Source: Chitinophagaceae bacterium (GTDB taxonomy: Bacteria; Bacteroidota; Bacteroidia; Chitinophagales; Chitinophagaceae). Taken from it: a DNA stretch of 64,000 nt. A model generated the notes under the pieces. It did no database searches and had not been told where the DNA came from. It worked only from the letters and a program-made list of their open reading frames with translations. Made by a program: the position numbers and the translations under genes. Below, piece by piece: positions 45,710 to 54,899 of the stretch. Within the stretch, counting starts at the first letter, position 1, and each line of letters begins with the position of its first letter. The stretch is from assembly GCA_017307735.1 (NCBI GenBank), contig JAFKGR010000010.1:99941-163940 (forward strand), written 5' to 3'.

Positions 45710-46939
45710 TTGGCTGTAACGAAAGCATTCCGTGTTCAGAAAAGAATTGATTCCCTGGCTGAGTGTTCGGATAGCAAAAAGAACCTCAGCAGAAAATTTG
45801 GTACACCAGCCTTTTTAGAAGCAGCAAAAAAAATCAGGGAATATATGCAGGCTGCCGGCCTTATTACCCATATTGATGCTGCCAAAAACGTAAGAGGATT
45901 GTACAGGTCTCCTGATAAAGATGCGAAGACTTTTGTCATCGGTTCTCATTTTGATACCACCGAAAATTCAGGAAAATACAATGGTTCACTTGGATTTCTG
46001 ATTGCAATAGAAGCGGTATCTTCTTTGGTCAGGGAAAACATTCAACTTCCTTTTCATCTGGCAGTGGTTGCCTTCAGCGACGGAGAAGGGGTAAGGTTTC
46101 ACTCTGCCCATCTTGGGAGTAAAGTTCTGACCGGCGCCTTTGATGAAGAAATGCTTTATCTCGAAGATGAGAGAGGGATTACTTTGAAGGAGCTTTTAAC
46201 AGAATTGAAAACGGATTATCGTTTGATGGAAAAAGAAAAAATTGCAGCCGAAAAATGGTTGGGATACCTCGATATTCATATAGAACCCGGAGACCAGTTA
46301 TTCCGGAAAAATTTGCCGGTTGCTTTTGCGAATTCTATTTACGGCCATAAACGGATCGATATTAAGTTTACGGGAGAGGCTGCCCATGCAGGTTCTATGC
46401 CGATGGAAGGCAGAAAAGATGCCCTGGCTGCTGCGGCAAAATTTGTTTTAAAAGTGGAAGAATTTGCTGCGAAAGACCGAAATAAAATTTTGGCAACAGT
46501 AGGAAGATTAAAGGTGATTAACGCTGCAACCAATGTCATCCCATCCATAGTAACCTGCTCGGTAGATATGCGCAGCCTGGATAACAAAGACCTGAATGAA
46601 GCTTATGAAGAGTTTTATACCATGGTTGAGAAAATATGCCATAAGAGAGGAATTTATTTTGAATGGAAATTGCTGGAAGAATCCCCTCCTGTGGTTTGCG
46701 ATGCTACGCTCAATAAAAATCTGAAAGAAGCCATTTCTTCATTGAACATAAAACCCGAAAGTGTCATCAGCGGATTGGCCACCGAAGCAACGATCATTTC
46801 CAATGTAGCTCCTGTTTCTTTAATGTTTTTGAGAGACTACAACGGCATCTGTTACAATCCCAATGAAAAAGTGATTACCGATGACATCCAGCTCGCTGTT
46901 GAGATTACAGAAAATTTTTTAAAAGGACTTCAGATTTAA
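45710..46939 (+). CDS. M20-family amidohydrolase, allantoate-amidohydrolase-like, active site altered
   Basis: 409 residues with a TTG start at 45710. It aligns by eye with allantoate amidohydrolase/N-carbamoyl amino-acid hydrolase: VIGSHFDTTENSGKYNGSLG (77-96), FSDGEGVRF (122-130), LDIHIEPG (187-194), a dimerisation domain with AHAGSMPMEGRKDALAAA, and SGLATEA (354-360). Against the family pattern, ligand His80, Glu126 and His190 are kept, but the bridging Asp is Asn91, the catalytic first Glu of EEG is Gly125, and the His of SGAGHDA is Thr358. So normal dinuclear metal catalysis is doubtful. It is followed 20 bp downstream by uraD, which fits a ureide role, either as a divergent enzyme or as a regulator-like pseudoenzyme. 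Confidence 0.78.
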   Translation: MAVTKAFRVQKRIDSLAECSDSKKNLSRKFGTPAFLEAAKKIREYMQAAGLITHIDAAKNVRGLYRSPDKDAKTFVIGSHFDTTENSGKYNGSLGFLIAIEAVSSLVRENIQLPFHLAVVAFSDGEGVRFHSAHLGSKVLTGAFDEEMLYLEDERGITLKELLTELKTDYRLMEKEKIAAEKWLGYLDIHIEPGDQLFRKNLPVAFANSIYGHKRIDIKFTGEAAHAGSMPMEGRKDALAAAAKFVLKVEEFAAKDRNKILATVGRLKVINAATNVIPSIVTCSVDMRSLDNKDLNEAYEEFYTMVEKICHKRGIYFEWKLLEESPPVVCDATLNKNLKEAISSLNIKPESVISGLATEATIISNVAPVSLMFLRDYNGICYNPNEKVITDDIQLAVEITENFLKGLQI

Positions 46940-46959
46940 AAATATTAAGCGCCTGATTT

Positions 46960-47457
46960 ATGACGATTGATCAATTTGGCAAATTGTCCACCAAAGAAAA
47001 ATACGATCAGCTTTTCAATTGTTGCGGAAGCTCGGCATGGGTAAAGGGAATGCTGGAGATATTTCCGGTGGAAGATTTGAATGATTTACTGGACCATGCG
47101 GAAGAGTTATGGTATGATTGCAATCCGGCAGACTGGCTCGAGGCTTTTGAAAATCACGCCAGGCTTGGTGATAAGGAAGCTTTGGAGCATGAAGATATGC
47201 CTGCTTCCGGTAAAAATGAACAGTCCAGATTGCTGACTTCTGATAAAGAAACTATCAAAGCGCTGACCGATGCTAATGCTGAATATGAAGAAGTTTTTGG
47301 TTACATGTTTATTTCCTATGCACGTGGCAAAAGTGCAGAACAGTTGTTGGCAGAGTTGAAAGAAAGGTTGAATAATGATCCGAGGGAAGAAATCAAAATT
47401 GCAGCCGACGAACAGGATAAAATTACAAAAGGGAGATTAAAGAAATTATTCTCCTGA
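46960..47457 (+). CDS. uraD: OHCU decarboxylase UraD (2-oxo-4-hydroxy-4-carboxy-5-ureidoimidazoline decarboxylase)
   Basis: 165 residues, all-helical. The motif ENHARLGDK (about 64-72) has the catalytic His66 in the place of the usual HPRIG; KNEQSRL (about 85-91) and GYMFISYARGKSAEQLL (about 113-129) match the family. UraD converts OHCU, made from urate by uricase and HIU hydrolase, to S-allantoin. It lies 20 bp after the M20 hydrolase gene, probably in one purine-degradation transcript. Uricase, pucM/uraH and allantoinase are not in the window. Confidence 0.88.
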   Translation: MTIDQFGKLSTKEKYDQLFNCCGSSAWVKGMLEIFPVEDLNDLLDHAEELWYDCNPADWLEAFENHARLGDKEALEHEDMPASGKNEQSRLLTSDKETIKALTDANAEYEEVFGYMFISYARGKSAEQLLAELKERLNNDPREEIKIAADEQDKITKGRLKKLFS

Positions 47458-47621
47458 TCCCATTTTCGGTTGTGCATAACAGTTATACTCTCTTGAGAGA
47501 CCTTATTTTCAGGAAAATTTATCGGATGGCATAATGTACTTTCAGAAGACGGATTGTATCATTTCCTGAGTAGGGTCAACTATGTTTTTTATCTTTATAA
47601 AGAGGAAAGCAGCATAATGAC

Positions 47622-48050
47622 ATGATTAAAAAAGATCTTTTGCAAAGACAGATAGAAGAGCTTGGCAAAGCTTTGGGGATGGTGGTGTCCAAACTGTATC
47701 GCATCGAAGGATCCGGTGATTTGGAATCCGTAATCAAAGTATCCGTTCAGGAATTAAAAACAAAATCCGATCTGGATATTCAAAAACTTCTCGATATTCC
47801 GTCCGAAAATTTTATCAAAATACTCAGCGCCAGAAAAGATTTTAATCACGATAACCTCGATCAACTGGCAAACCTGTTTTTATTATTTGCAGATAAGACC
47901 ACAGTTTATGACCAAAGAAAGTTATATGAAAAGAGCCTGGTGATATTGGACTTTCTTGAAAATGATGAAAAGGTTTATTCTTTTGAACGAAGATCAAAAA
48001 TTGCAGAAATTAAAAAGAGGCTTGAGGAATCAGGAAAAGGAATCCGTTGA
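47622..48050 (+). CDS. Small helical protein of unknown function
   Basis: 142 residues, predicted all-helical, charged and soluble, with no signal peptide or cysteine-rich site. The first half (LLQRQIEELGKALGMVVSKL) and a repeat-like middle (LKTKSDLDIQKLLDIPSENF) loosely resemble small DUF6483-like proteins; I do not claim membership. An AAGAGGAAAG purine run precedes the ATG and supports the start. It is convergent with mtgA (34 bp). No function can be assigned. Confidence 0.7.
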   Translation: MIKKDLLQRQIEELGKALGMVVSKLYRIEGSGDLESVIKVSVQELKTKSDLDIQKLLDIPSENFIKILSARKDFNHDNLDQLANLFLLFADKTTVYDQRKLYEKSLVILDFLENDEKVYSFERRSKIAEIKKRLEESGKGIR

Positions 48051-48084
48051 TTGATCCATTTTGAAAATTTGTTTCCCCCTGATT

Positions 48085-48798
48085 CTATTTGTGCAGGATA
48101 TTCAGTATGTCCGGATCTGATTGCAGATTTCTCATTTGATTTAAAATCCACGGATAGCGGGATGCCACTCTGCCCGACATCGGGTGAATGGTAAATTTGA
48201 CGGGATTGGGGAGGCAGGATGCAATTTGGGCTGCTTCGGCCCTGGAAAGGTCTCCTGAATTTTTATGGAAATAATATTGTGCAGCGGCTTCTGTTCCAAA
48301 TACCCCAGGCCCCATTTGAGCCACATTCAAATACATTTCAAGGATCCGTTGTTTCCCCCAAATGTGTTCAATCATAAATGTGAAATAGACCTCTAATCCT
48401 TTCCGAAACCATCCTCCATGTTGCCACAGAAAAACATTCTTTGCAGTTTGCTGGCTGATGGTGCTTGCACCGTGAAGTGATTTGTTTTTTTGATTGTGTT
48501 TAAGCGCCTTTTCAATGCTCTTAAAATCAAATCCGTTGTGGTCGGGAAAAAGCTGGTCTTCTCCCGCCATGACTGCCAGCTTGATATTATTTCCCATGTC
48601 GTTGTACGAAATATAATCACGGTGAATGTCATATCCTTCAAAAATGGCCGATACCTGGGTAATCGTAAAAGGCGGGTTTAGCCATTTGCAAAAGAAAATA
48701 TAGACAACAGATAACAGGAAACCATACACTAAAACCTTTCCGAAGAACCGGAAAAGACGGCTCGCCCAACTACGGTTTTTTCTTTTTTTAGATCCCAA
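48085..48798 (-). CDS. mtgA: Monofunctional peptidoglycan glycosyltransferase MtgA
   Basis: 237 residues: a basic cytosolic tail, one membrane helix (about 22-42) and a GT51 domain. The catalytic Glu lies in VMAGEDQLFPDHNGFD (about 76-91); the family blocks GASTISQQTAKNVFLW and ILEMYLNVAQMGPGVFGTEA follow. It polymerises lipid II into glycan strands on the periplasmic side and has no transpeptidase domain. It is the third gene of a minus-strand operon (LysE-like, unknown, mtgA), with a 19-bp gap to the previous stop. Confidence 0.94.
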   Translation of the reverse strand: MGSKKRKNRSWASRLFRFFGKVLVYGFLLSVVYIFFCKWLNPPFTITQVSAIFEGYDIHRDYISYNDMGNNIKLAVMAGEDQLFPDHNGFDFKSIEKALKHNQKNKSLHGASTISQQTAKNVFLWQHGGWFRKGLEVYFTFMIEHIWGKQRILEMYLNVAQMGPGVFGTEAAAQYYFHKNSGDLSRAEAAQIASCLPNPVKFTIHPMSGRVASRYPWILNQMRNLQSDPDILNILHK

Positions 48799-48817
48799 TC
48801 TGAAACGAACGTTTTAG

Positions 48818-49369
48818 TTATTGAGTGGTAATGAAACCCAGGGAATATTTCTTCCCGATTTTGAATTTATGTCCTGTGCTTTTCATCAATAAAAATCCAA
48901 CCCCCGCGGCAACCGCACCCGAAATTACCAAAGCCGGTTTGGCATAATACTGCGAATTTTTGTTTGAGAATATCCATGTTACCAATCCGGCGGTCGCCAG
49001 CAGTGTGCCTCCGCCAAAAAGAGTGGCTCCGGAAGCATTCCAGTCCCATCCCTGTTGTTCCTTGCCGATTTCCAAAATGTTTTTATAAGGAATCATTGAT
49101 CTGTACGTGGAAACCGTGTCCAGAATATAAACTCCCAGCGAGGTCATACTTGTTCTGACATTGTATTGAATAAGTGAAATAGAATCGTTTTTTAATTCTT
49201 CTATACGGGCGCGCTGCATTCCCAAACCCTGGTTATAAAGCAGTTCGCTTCCTTCATAATAGGTTTTCAAAACCTTCCCCTTTTTCTTCAGGAGGAGCAT
49301 ATTTCCCTGCTGCGCCATGGTATAAGCAGGCAAAAAAATAATGAGTAAAAAGGGAATTAAGTATTTCAT
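48818..49369 (-). CDS. Secreted or membrane protein of unknown function
   Basis: 183 residues with a signal peptide (1-19, ending TMAQ). A soluble middle (about 20-105) precedes two hydrophobic segments (about 116-134 and 143-160) with Gly-rich GGGTLLATAGLV and SGAVAAGVGFLLM. The start ATG overlaps the stop of the LysE-like gene as ATGA, so translation is coupled; mtgA follows. I do not recognise a family; the context suggests the cell envelope. Confidence 0.7.
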   Translation of the reverse strand: MKYLIPFLLIIFLPAYTMAQQGNMLLLKKKGKVLKTYYEGSELLYNQGLGMQRARIEELKNDSISLIQYNVRTSMTSLGVYILDTVSTYRSMIPYKNILEIGKEQQGWDWNASGATLFGGGTLLATAGLVTWIFSNKNSQYYAKPALVISGAVAAGVGFLLMKSTGHKFKIGKKYSLGFITTQ

Positions 49370-50010
49370 ATTTCTTTCATAAAAAACAAGACCCCGATCA
49401 AAAGGATGGTTCCGAAAATCAAAAAGATAATACCCGACAGTTTATTGATGAGACGTATATTCTTCAACGTTAATTTCTTTCTCAATTTTCCTGCGAGCGC
49501 TACTTTCACAATATCCATCAGCATATTGAACCCAATAGCCGTACCAAAAATGATGATGCGGTCTCTGACGGTATGTGTTACGGCAATGGCGGTGGCTGCT
49601 GTAAGCCAAAAGAGCATAACCGCGGGGTTCAATGTATTGATGAGAAAGCCCTGGGTGGCAATTCTGGCATGATGATAATTTTTCAATCCCGGCATCCCCA
49701 CATCTTCCGGATTCAGCCGGATTTTTTTGAAGAAAAGATAATACACGCCCATTGCAATCAGGAAAGCGCTTCCTGCCACACCGATAATCTCTTTGAAATC
49801 CAGCAAACGGGTAAGCAGTTCAGAAAAAATGTTTGCCAGTACGATCAGAAGGATGTCGCTTACCCATACCCCGACAATAAAGCTGAAACCACCTTCCCTT
49901 CCATCGTTGATGCTGTGTTTGATTACAGTGAAGATTACGGGGCCTACGGATAGAACCAATAATAAACCCATCGCAAGTCCCTTACTTATTGCCTCAAATA
50001 TTGTTATCAT
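49366..50010 (-). CDS. LysE/RhtB-family exporter
   Basis: 214 residues with about six membrane helices. The N-terminal LAMGLLLVLSVGPVIFTVIK (about 12-31) holds the GP motif of helix 1; the conserved NTLNPAVMLFWL (about 125-136) marks helix 4. The family exports basic or neutral amino acids or their analogues through the cytoplasmic membrane. Substrate unknown. It is the first gene of a coupled unit with an unknown protein and mtgA. Confidence 0.88.
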   Translation of the reverse strand: MITIFEAISKGLAMGLLLVLSVGPVIFTVIKHSINDGREGGFSFIVGVWVSDILLIVLANIFSELLTRLLDFKEIIGVAGSAFLIAMGVYYLFFKKIRLNPEDVGMPGLKNYHHARIATQGFLINTLNPAVMLFWLTAATAIAVTHTVRDRIIIFGTAIGFNMLMDIVKVALAGKLRKKLTLKNIRLINKLSGIIFLIFGTILLIGVLFFMKEI

Positions 50011-50075
50011 CCGGCAGCCCAGATATAAGTTTAAAAACAGAAAGATAATACTTATGAAGCAATGGAAAAATCATT

Positions 50076-51596
50076 TTAAGATTTGACTGTTTTTAAATAA
50101 AGCATCCATTCATCAAGCAGTTTGCCTTTCAACACCCTGGGGAATTTATGTTGCCCGCCAAATTTTCCTTTCATCTTCATAAAGTTGATAAAAGTATCTT
50201 CGGGAAGAACATCTACAAATACATCTTTCAGTGCATGTTTTCTCTCCACTCCGTAATCATCATTCAGCTCTTTAAGTTTTTCATCAATCAACACTCTCAG
50301 GGTTTCTGAATTGACATGATCGTTGGTGGAAATAAACCATTGATGGGCGTAGAAATTTCTGTATGGAATACCGGCAACGGTAAATTCGCCAATAGATATG
50401 TTCAATTCTTCACTGACCATATTGATGGCCCTGTTCATATTGTCGACACTGAGGTGTTCACCCACCATACTGAGAAAATGTTTGGTCCGGCCGGTTATTA
50501 TAATCTCACTTTTTTCAAGGTCCACAAATTGAATGGTATCGCCCAGCAGATAACGCCATGTCCCGGCATTGGTGCTGATCAAAACTGCATAATCCTTTTT
50601 TTCTTCAACCTCATTGATCAATAACGTTTCAGGATTTTTGACCATTTGCCCTTCGGCATCAAAATTTCTATTGTCGAATGGAACAAACTCAAAAAAGATA
50701 TTATTGTTGAGAACCAGTTTCATTCCTTTGGCATCCTGGCGGCTTTGATACGCAAGAAATCCTTCGCTGGCAAGATAGGTTTCGATATAGGTGATGGGTT
50801 TTCCCAACAATCTGCAAAGTCCGGGTTTGTAAGGTTCAAGAGCGACGCCACCATGCACATAAAATGACAGGTTTGGCCACATTTCATGAATATTGTTGAG
50901 GTGGTATCGTTCAATTATTTTTTCCATACACAACTGCACCCATGCGGGTACGCCAACAATAAACGAGATATCCCATTCAGGGGCTTTGTCCACAATTTCA
51001 GTTAACTTTTTTTCCCAATCCTTTTCACGGGCAATTCTTCTGCCCGGTTTGTACATACCATGAAACCAGAAGGGCATTTTTTTTGCCTGGATTCCGCTCA
51101 GGTCGCCGGCATAGTAGGTTGGCCCTTTTTGCAATTCGGTGCTCCCACCAAGCATCAGCCATCCTTTTCCGACGTACTGTTTGGGAACATTGTTATACCC
51201 GGCCAGGCTGATAAGTTGCCGCACACTGGTGTGGGTATTCGATTTAATAAGTTCTTTTGTAATCGGGATGTACTTGCTGCTTGCATCACTGGTGCCACTG
51301 CTGAGTGCAAAGAATTTGATAGTACCGGGCCAACAGACGTCGCGCTTGCCTTCGCGTGCCCTGTGCCACCATTCTTTATAAATTTTTTCGTAATCAAAAA
51401 CAGGCACTATTTGCTGAAATGTCCTTTCGGGCAGATGGCTTAATAATATTCTGTCAAATAAATATTTCTGTCCGAATTCTGTAAAGCGGGCCTTTGTTAA
51501 CAGCTTTCGCAGCACCTTATGTTGTTGCCGCCTGGGTGACAGCGCATCCGGAATCATTAGCGCTTGTCGCAGCGGTTTGGGAAGTTTGAAATCCAT
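50076..51596 (-). CDS. GH3-family acyl-adenylating protein (auxin-responsive GH3-like)
   Basis: 506 residues from the ATG at 51596; the ATG at 51605 is also possible. The adenylate-forming motif FALSSGTSDASSKYIPIT lies near 85-105, YIETYLASEGF near 265, and the C-terminal ITGRTKHFLSMVGEHLSVDN near 375-395. Plant GH3 proteins join amino acids to acyl acids such as auxin and jasmonate; bacterial members belong to the same ANL-type superfamily and have unknown substrates. A cytosolic acyl-acid amido synthetase is the best guess. A promoter box TAAATTTG lies upstream (51630-51637). Confidence 0.88.
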   Translation of the reverse strand: MDFKLPKPLRQALMIPDALSPRRQQHKVLRKLLTKARFTEFGQKYLFDRILLSHLPERTFQQIVPVFDYEKIYKEWWHRAREGKRDVCWPGTIKFFALSSGTSDASSKYIPITKELIKSNTHTSVRQLISLAGYNNVPKQYVGKGWLMLGGSTELQKGPTYYAGDLSGIQAKKMPFWFHGMYKPGRRIAREKDWEKKLTEIVDKAPEWDISFIVGVPAWVQLCMEKIIERYHLNNIHEMWPNLSFYVHGGVALEPYKPGLCRLLGKPITYIETYLASEGFLAYQSRQDAKGMKLVLNNNIFFEFVPFDNRNFDAEGQMVKNPETLLINEVEEKKDYAVLISTNAGTWRYLLGDTIQFVDLEKSEIIITGRTKHFLSMVGEHLSVDNMNRAINMVSEELNISIGEFTVAGIPYRNFYAHQWFISTNDHVNSETLRVLIDEKLKELNDDYGVERKHALKDVFVDVLPEDTFINFMKMKGKFGGQHKFPRVLKGKLLDEWMLYLKTVKS

Positions 51597-51629
51597 GAAT
51601 GTCATTCCACTTAAAGTTGGTGACAGGCG

Positions 51630-51637
51630 CAAATTTA
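51630..51637 (-). promoter_or_regulatory. Promoter -7 box (TAAATTTG) for the GH3-like gene
   Basis: Exact TAnnTTTG on the minus strand, 24-33 nt before the two candidate ATGs. It overlaps the TTG at 51632, which rules that out as a start. Confidence 0.5.
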
Positions 51638-51719
51638 GTAATTGTTTGGTGAAAGGGGAATTTTGAACTCTGTTAATACCCCGTCTGACTTTTGGCTTAA
51701 TTAAAATGGAAGAAGGAAA

Positions 51720-52946
51720 TTATTCATTCACCAAATGTGTCAGCAATCCATCTCTCAGCTTGGGTTCAAACCAGGTACTTTTTGGTGGCATGATATTTCC
51801 ACTGTCTGCAATATCAAATAATTGGGCAATCGTTACAGGATAAATTGAAAATGCCACAGCCGCCTCACCGGTTTCAACCAGGTTCTCCAGTTCTTTCATT
51901 CCGCGGATACCACCGATGAAATCAATTCTTGGGTCGGTACGCTGATCCTGGATATTCAGGACAGGTTTCAACAAATTATTCTGAAGTATGGATACATCCA
52001 GGATGTTTACAGGGTCTGTTGCAAAAGTTCCGTCCAGCGCAATCAGCTCATACCAGTCATGATTTAAATACATCCCGAAATGATGGGGCTTTTCAGGTTT
52101 GTAGGTATTGGCAACCTTTGTAATGCTGAACCGCTCTTTTATTTTATTGAGATATTCTTCTTCAGTCAATCCGTTTAAGTCTTTTACAATCCGGTTGTAA
52201 TCGAAAATGTGAAGCTGCCCTGCCGGAAATAATGTACACAGAAAATGGCCTGCTTCTTCATGGTCGGGAAGCATATATTTTACCCGCGCAGCAGAAGCGA
52301 TTCGGTGATGGCCATCGGCAATATAAGTGCATGGGATTTCTTCCTTAAAAATTTCGGTAACCCGGTCTATAATTTTCTCGTCATTGATAGTCCAGATGGA
52401 ATGGCGGATCTGATCATCTTCCGTGAAATTATATACCGGAGTTTTGGATTGTTTCCATTTGGTAATGATTTCATTGATCTGATCATTGTCACGGTAAGCC
52501 AGAAATACGTTACCCGTTTGGGCCTGAGTGGCTTTGATATGATCCACGCGATCCTGTTCTTTTTCGGGACGGGTCAGTTCGTGTTTTTTAATCAGGCCTT
52601 TTTCATAATCATCCACCGAACTGCAGCACACCAATCCTGTTTGTTGCCTTCCTTCCATTTCCAATTCGTAAATGTAATAACAGGGTTTATTTTCTGTAAA
52701 TAAGATCCCCCTGCTGATGAACGCATCCAGGTTTTCTTTTGCTTTTTCATACACAGCGGCGCTGTGTACATCAGTTCCTGCCGGCAAATCTATTTCGCTG
52801 CGCGTAATGTGCAGAAATGATGAGGGTTTCCCTTCGGCTTCTGTTTTTGCTTCTTTAACGCTCAACACGTCATAAGGTCTGCTTGCAACTTCACGTGCAA
52901 GCTGAGGCTGCGGCCTTAATGCTTTAAAAGGAGATACGGAAACCAT
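51720..52946 (-). CDS. DUF1015 family protein
   Basis: 408 residues from the ATG at 52946, which gives the family's usual N-terminus VSPFKALRPQPQLAREVASR; the frame is open a further 90 bp but a promoter box lies between. Family blocks are RPYDVLSVKEA, FLHITRSEIDLP, TYIADGHHRIASAARV (about 218-233) and VDHIKATQAQTG. DUF1015 proteins are often encoded with serine-biosynthesis genes; here serC lies directly upstream on the same strand, 121 bp away. A role in serine or phosphoserine metabolism is a context inference; the biochemical function is not established. Confidence 0.88.
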   Translation of the reverse strand: MVSVSPFKALRPQPQLAREVASRPYDVLSVKEAKTEAEGKPSSFLHITRSEIDLPAGTDVHSAAVYEKAKENLDAFISRGILFTENKPCYYIYELEMEGRQQTGLVCCSSVDDYEKGLIKKHELTRPEKEQDRVDHIKATQAQTGNVFLAYRDNDQINEIITKWKQSKTPVYNFTEDDQIRHSIWTINDEKIIDRVTEIFKEEIPCTYIADGHHRIASAARVKYMLPDHEEAGHFLCTLFPAGQLHIFDYNRIVKDLNGLTEEEYLNKIKERFSITKVANTYKPEKPHHFGMYLNHDWYELIALDGTFATDPVNILDVSILQNNLLKPVLNIQDQRTDPRIDFIGGIRGMKELENLVETGEAAVAFSIYPVTIAQLFDIADSGNIMPPKSTWFEPKLRDGLLTHLVNE

Positions 52947-52967
52947 GGATTGCTTTTTCGAAGTTTG

Positions 52968-52975
52968 CAAATATA
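52968..52975 (-). promoter_or_regulatory. Promoter -7 box (TATATTTG) for the DUF1015 gene
   Basis: Exact TAnnTTTG on the minus strand, 21 nt before the ATG at 52946. It shows the gene need not rely on serC read-through. Confidence 0.5.
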
Positions 52976-53067
52976 AGGCTAAGTGGTCAGGATTGATCAG
53001 CGGAAAATTCGAGCGGGATTTCGCAGTCAACTGCAAAATTTGGGTTCAACTCAGTTGCCCCTGACCT

Positions 53068-54135
53068 CTAATGATAGGTCGATTCAAATTCCTGTAAAAC
53101 TTTCACCAGATATTTCACATTGTCCAAACTAACGGCATTGTAAAGTGAAGCCCTGAACCCGCCGACTTTGCGATGTCCCTTGATTCCATAAATATTTTTT
53201 TGCGCGGCAAAATCAAGAAATGCTTTTTCCACAGCCGGTTCTTTTGCCACAAATGAAACATTCATAAAACTTCTGTCTTCACGTTTTGCCGTTCCTTTAA
53301 AATGTTTGCTATTGTCCAGTGCATCATAAAGCAGTCTGGCTTTCTCACGATTCAACGGTTCCACCCCTTTGACTCCACCTTGTTTTTTTAACCAGCGGAG
53401 TGTAAGCATGCTGATGTAAATCGCAAATACAGGCGGCGTATTGAGAACGCTTTTTGCTTTGATGTGATCTCTGTAATCCATTATTGGGGGAATAGCCCTT
53501 TTGATGGTGCCGAGTATTTTTTTATCAACAACGACAATGGTTGCACCGGCAGCCCCAGCATTTTTTTGTGCCCCGGCATAAATGAGGGCAAACGAATTAA
53601 AGTCGCGATGGCAACTCAGGATATCACTTGACATATCTGCTACAACCGGAATTGGCGATACGGGAATGTCATGCCATTCAGTTCCATAAATAGTATTATT
53701 GGTGGTAAGATGAAAATATTTTGCATCGGAAGGAATCGTAAAACCTTTTGGGATGAAATTAAAGTTTTCGGATTCGCTGCTCCCGGTAATCTGTACTTTC
53801 CCGAAACATTCAGCTTCCTGAATAGCTTTCTGGCTCCAGACACCGGTGTGCGCAATGGCCATGGTTTCGTTGGTATCCAAAAGATTCATGGGCACCTGCA
53901 TAAATTGCGTGGTAGCGCCGCCGTGCAGGAACAATACTTCATGATCACTGTCAAGGTGCATCAGGTCGCGCATCAATTGCCTTGCTTCTTCAATTACGTC
54001 ACTGAAGGCAGGTGTGCGGTGGCCGATTTCTAAAATTGACAAACCTGTATTTGAAAAATTGCTGAGCCCTTTTTTTGCTTCTTCTGTCACCTCATCCGGC
54101 AGGTGAGATGGCCCTGCATTGAAATTGTAAACCAT
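53068..54135 (-). CDS. serC: Phosphoserine aminotransferase SerC
   Basis: 355 residues. The N-terminal YNFNAGPSHLPDEV and SILEIGHRTPAF, the phosphate/PLP contacts in FLHGGATTQFMQVPMNLL, and the PLP Schiff-base Lys191 in YAGAQKNAGAAGATIVV identify fold-type I SerC. It makes 3-phosphoserine from 3-phosphohydroxypyruvate and glutamate, and can act in PLP synthesis. SerA is not adjacent: the DUF1015 gene follows directly. The promoter box lies 19 nt before the ATG. Confidence 0.95.
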   Translation of the reverse strand: MVYNFNAGPSHLPDEVTEEAKKGLSNFSNTGLSILEIGHRTPAFSDVIEEARQLMRDLMHLDSDHEVLFLHGGATTQFMQVPMNLLDTNETMAIAHTGVWSQKAIQEAECFGKVQITGSSESENFNFIPKGFTIPSDAKYFHLTTNNTIYGTEWHDIPVSPIPVVADMSSDILSCHRDFNSFALIYAGAQKNAGAAGATIVVVDKKILGTIKRAIPPIMDYRDHIKAKSVLNTPPVFAIYISMLTLRWLKKQGGVKGVEPLNREKARLLYDALDNSKHFKGTAKREDRSFMNVSFVAKEPAVEKAFLDFAAQKNIYGIKGHRKVGGFRASLYNAVSLDNVKYLVKVLQEFESTYH

Positions 54136-54154
54136 GAATTAATTTATTTTTTAG

Positions 54155-54162
54155 CAAAATTA
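54155..54162 (-). promoter_or_regulatory. Promoter -7 box (TAATTTTG) for serC
   Basis: Exact TAnnTTTG on the minus strand, 19 nt before the serC ATG. Confidence 0.5.
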
Positions 54163-54348
54163 AGAGGCTGCGGGCAATGCACATTCATTAAAACAAAATG
54201 CTATTCAACAAAAAAAATTTAATTTTATCGGGTTAATTGAAAATGTTTTACACTTTTTAGAAAGTAATAATACCGGTTTACAGCCGGCCAAGTACTTCAT
54301 AATTCATGAGATATCTGATAGAATCAACTCGAAATAAACCACACTTTC

Positions 54349-54660
54349 ATGTACAAACATATATGGCGGAAGTATGTGCCGGTATTGAAAATCCTGATGA
54401 AAAAATCCGAAGGAAAACCGCAAACCCTGGATTTAAATCAATTGGATTTTGAAGGGGCCGGAGTAAAAAAATCAGGAACCAGATTTAAGATTGAATTTCA
54501 AAGGGGCCACGTTTCCAATGTTATTCATGATTCTCCACTGGCTGTAGAACTTTCCAACCAACTTCTGGAAGATGATTCTATTGTCGAATTATTGAATTCC
54601 AAAAACTTTATTATTTCACTCAACTCAAAGTATCAGCTTACGATCAAAGAGAAGCCCTGA
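54349..54660 (+). CDS. Small protein of unknown function
   Basis: 103 residues, soluble, no signal peptide. A basic N-terminus (MYKHIWRKYVPVLKILMKKS) is followed by alternating strands and helices (FKIEFQRGHVSNVI, PLAVELSNQLLEDDSIVELL). I do not recognise a family. It stands alone between divergent serC and the DUF1800 gene; the flanking intervals (213 and 239 bp) show nothing I can name. Gene-like codon use and a purine context support it as real. Confidence 0.6.
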   Translation: MYKHIWRKYVPVLKILMKKSEGKPQTLDLNQLDFEGAGVKKSGTRFKIEFQRGHVSNVIHDSPLAVELSNQLLEDDSIVELLNSKNFIISLNSKYQLTIKEKP

Positions 54661-54899
54661 TTTTTGATGAATAGCGAAAAGGCGGAGTTGTCATTTTTTT
54701 TTAAATAGAAATAACAGAATTTTCCGGGAATTGATCTGTGCAGGAGAACCAAAATTAACGTTAGATTAATTCGCCGCGATTCCTTTGTCAACAGATATTT
54801 GAGAAGTGATTTCATAGCGAGGGATTGTTTCTGGAAAGTTGAATTAAACTTTTCAAAAACAAACTTGTCAATTGGCTGATTTTTTTTAATTCTTCTCCC

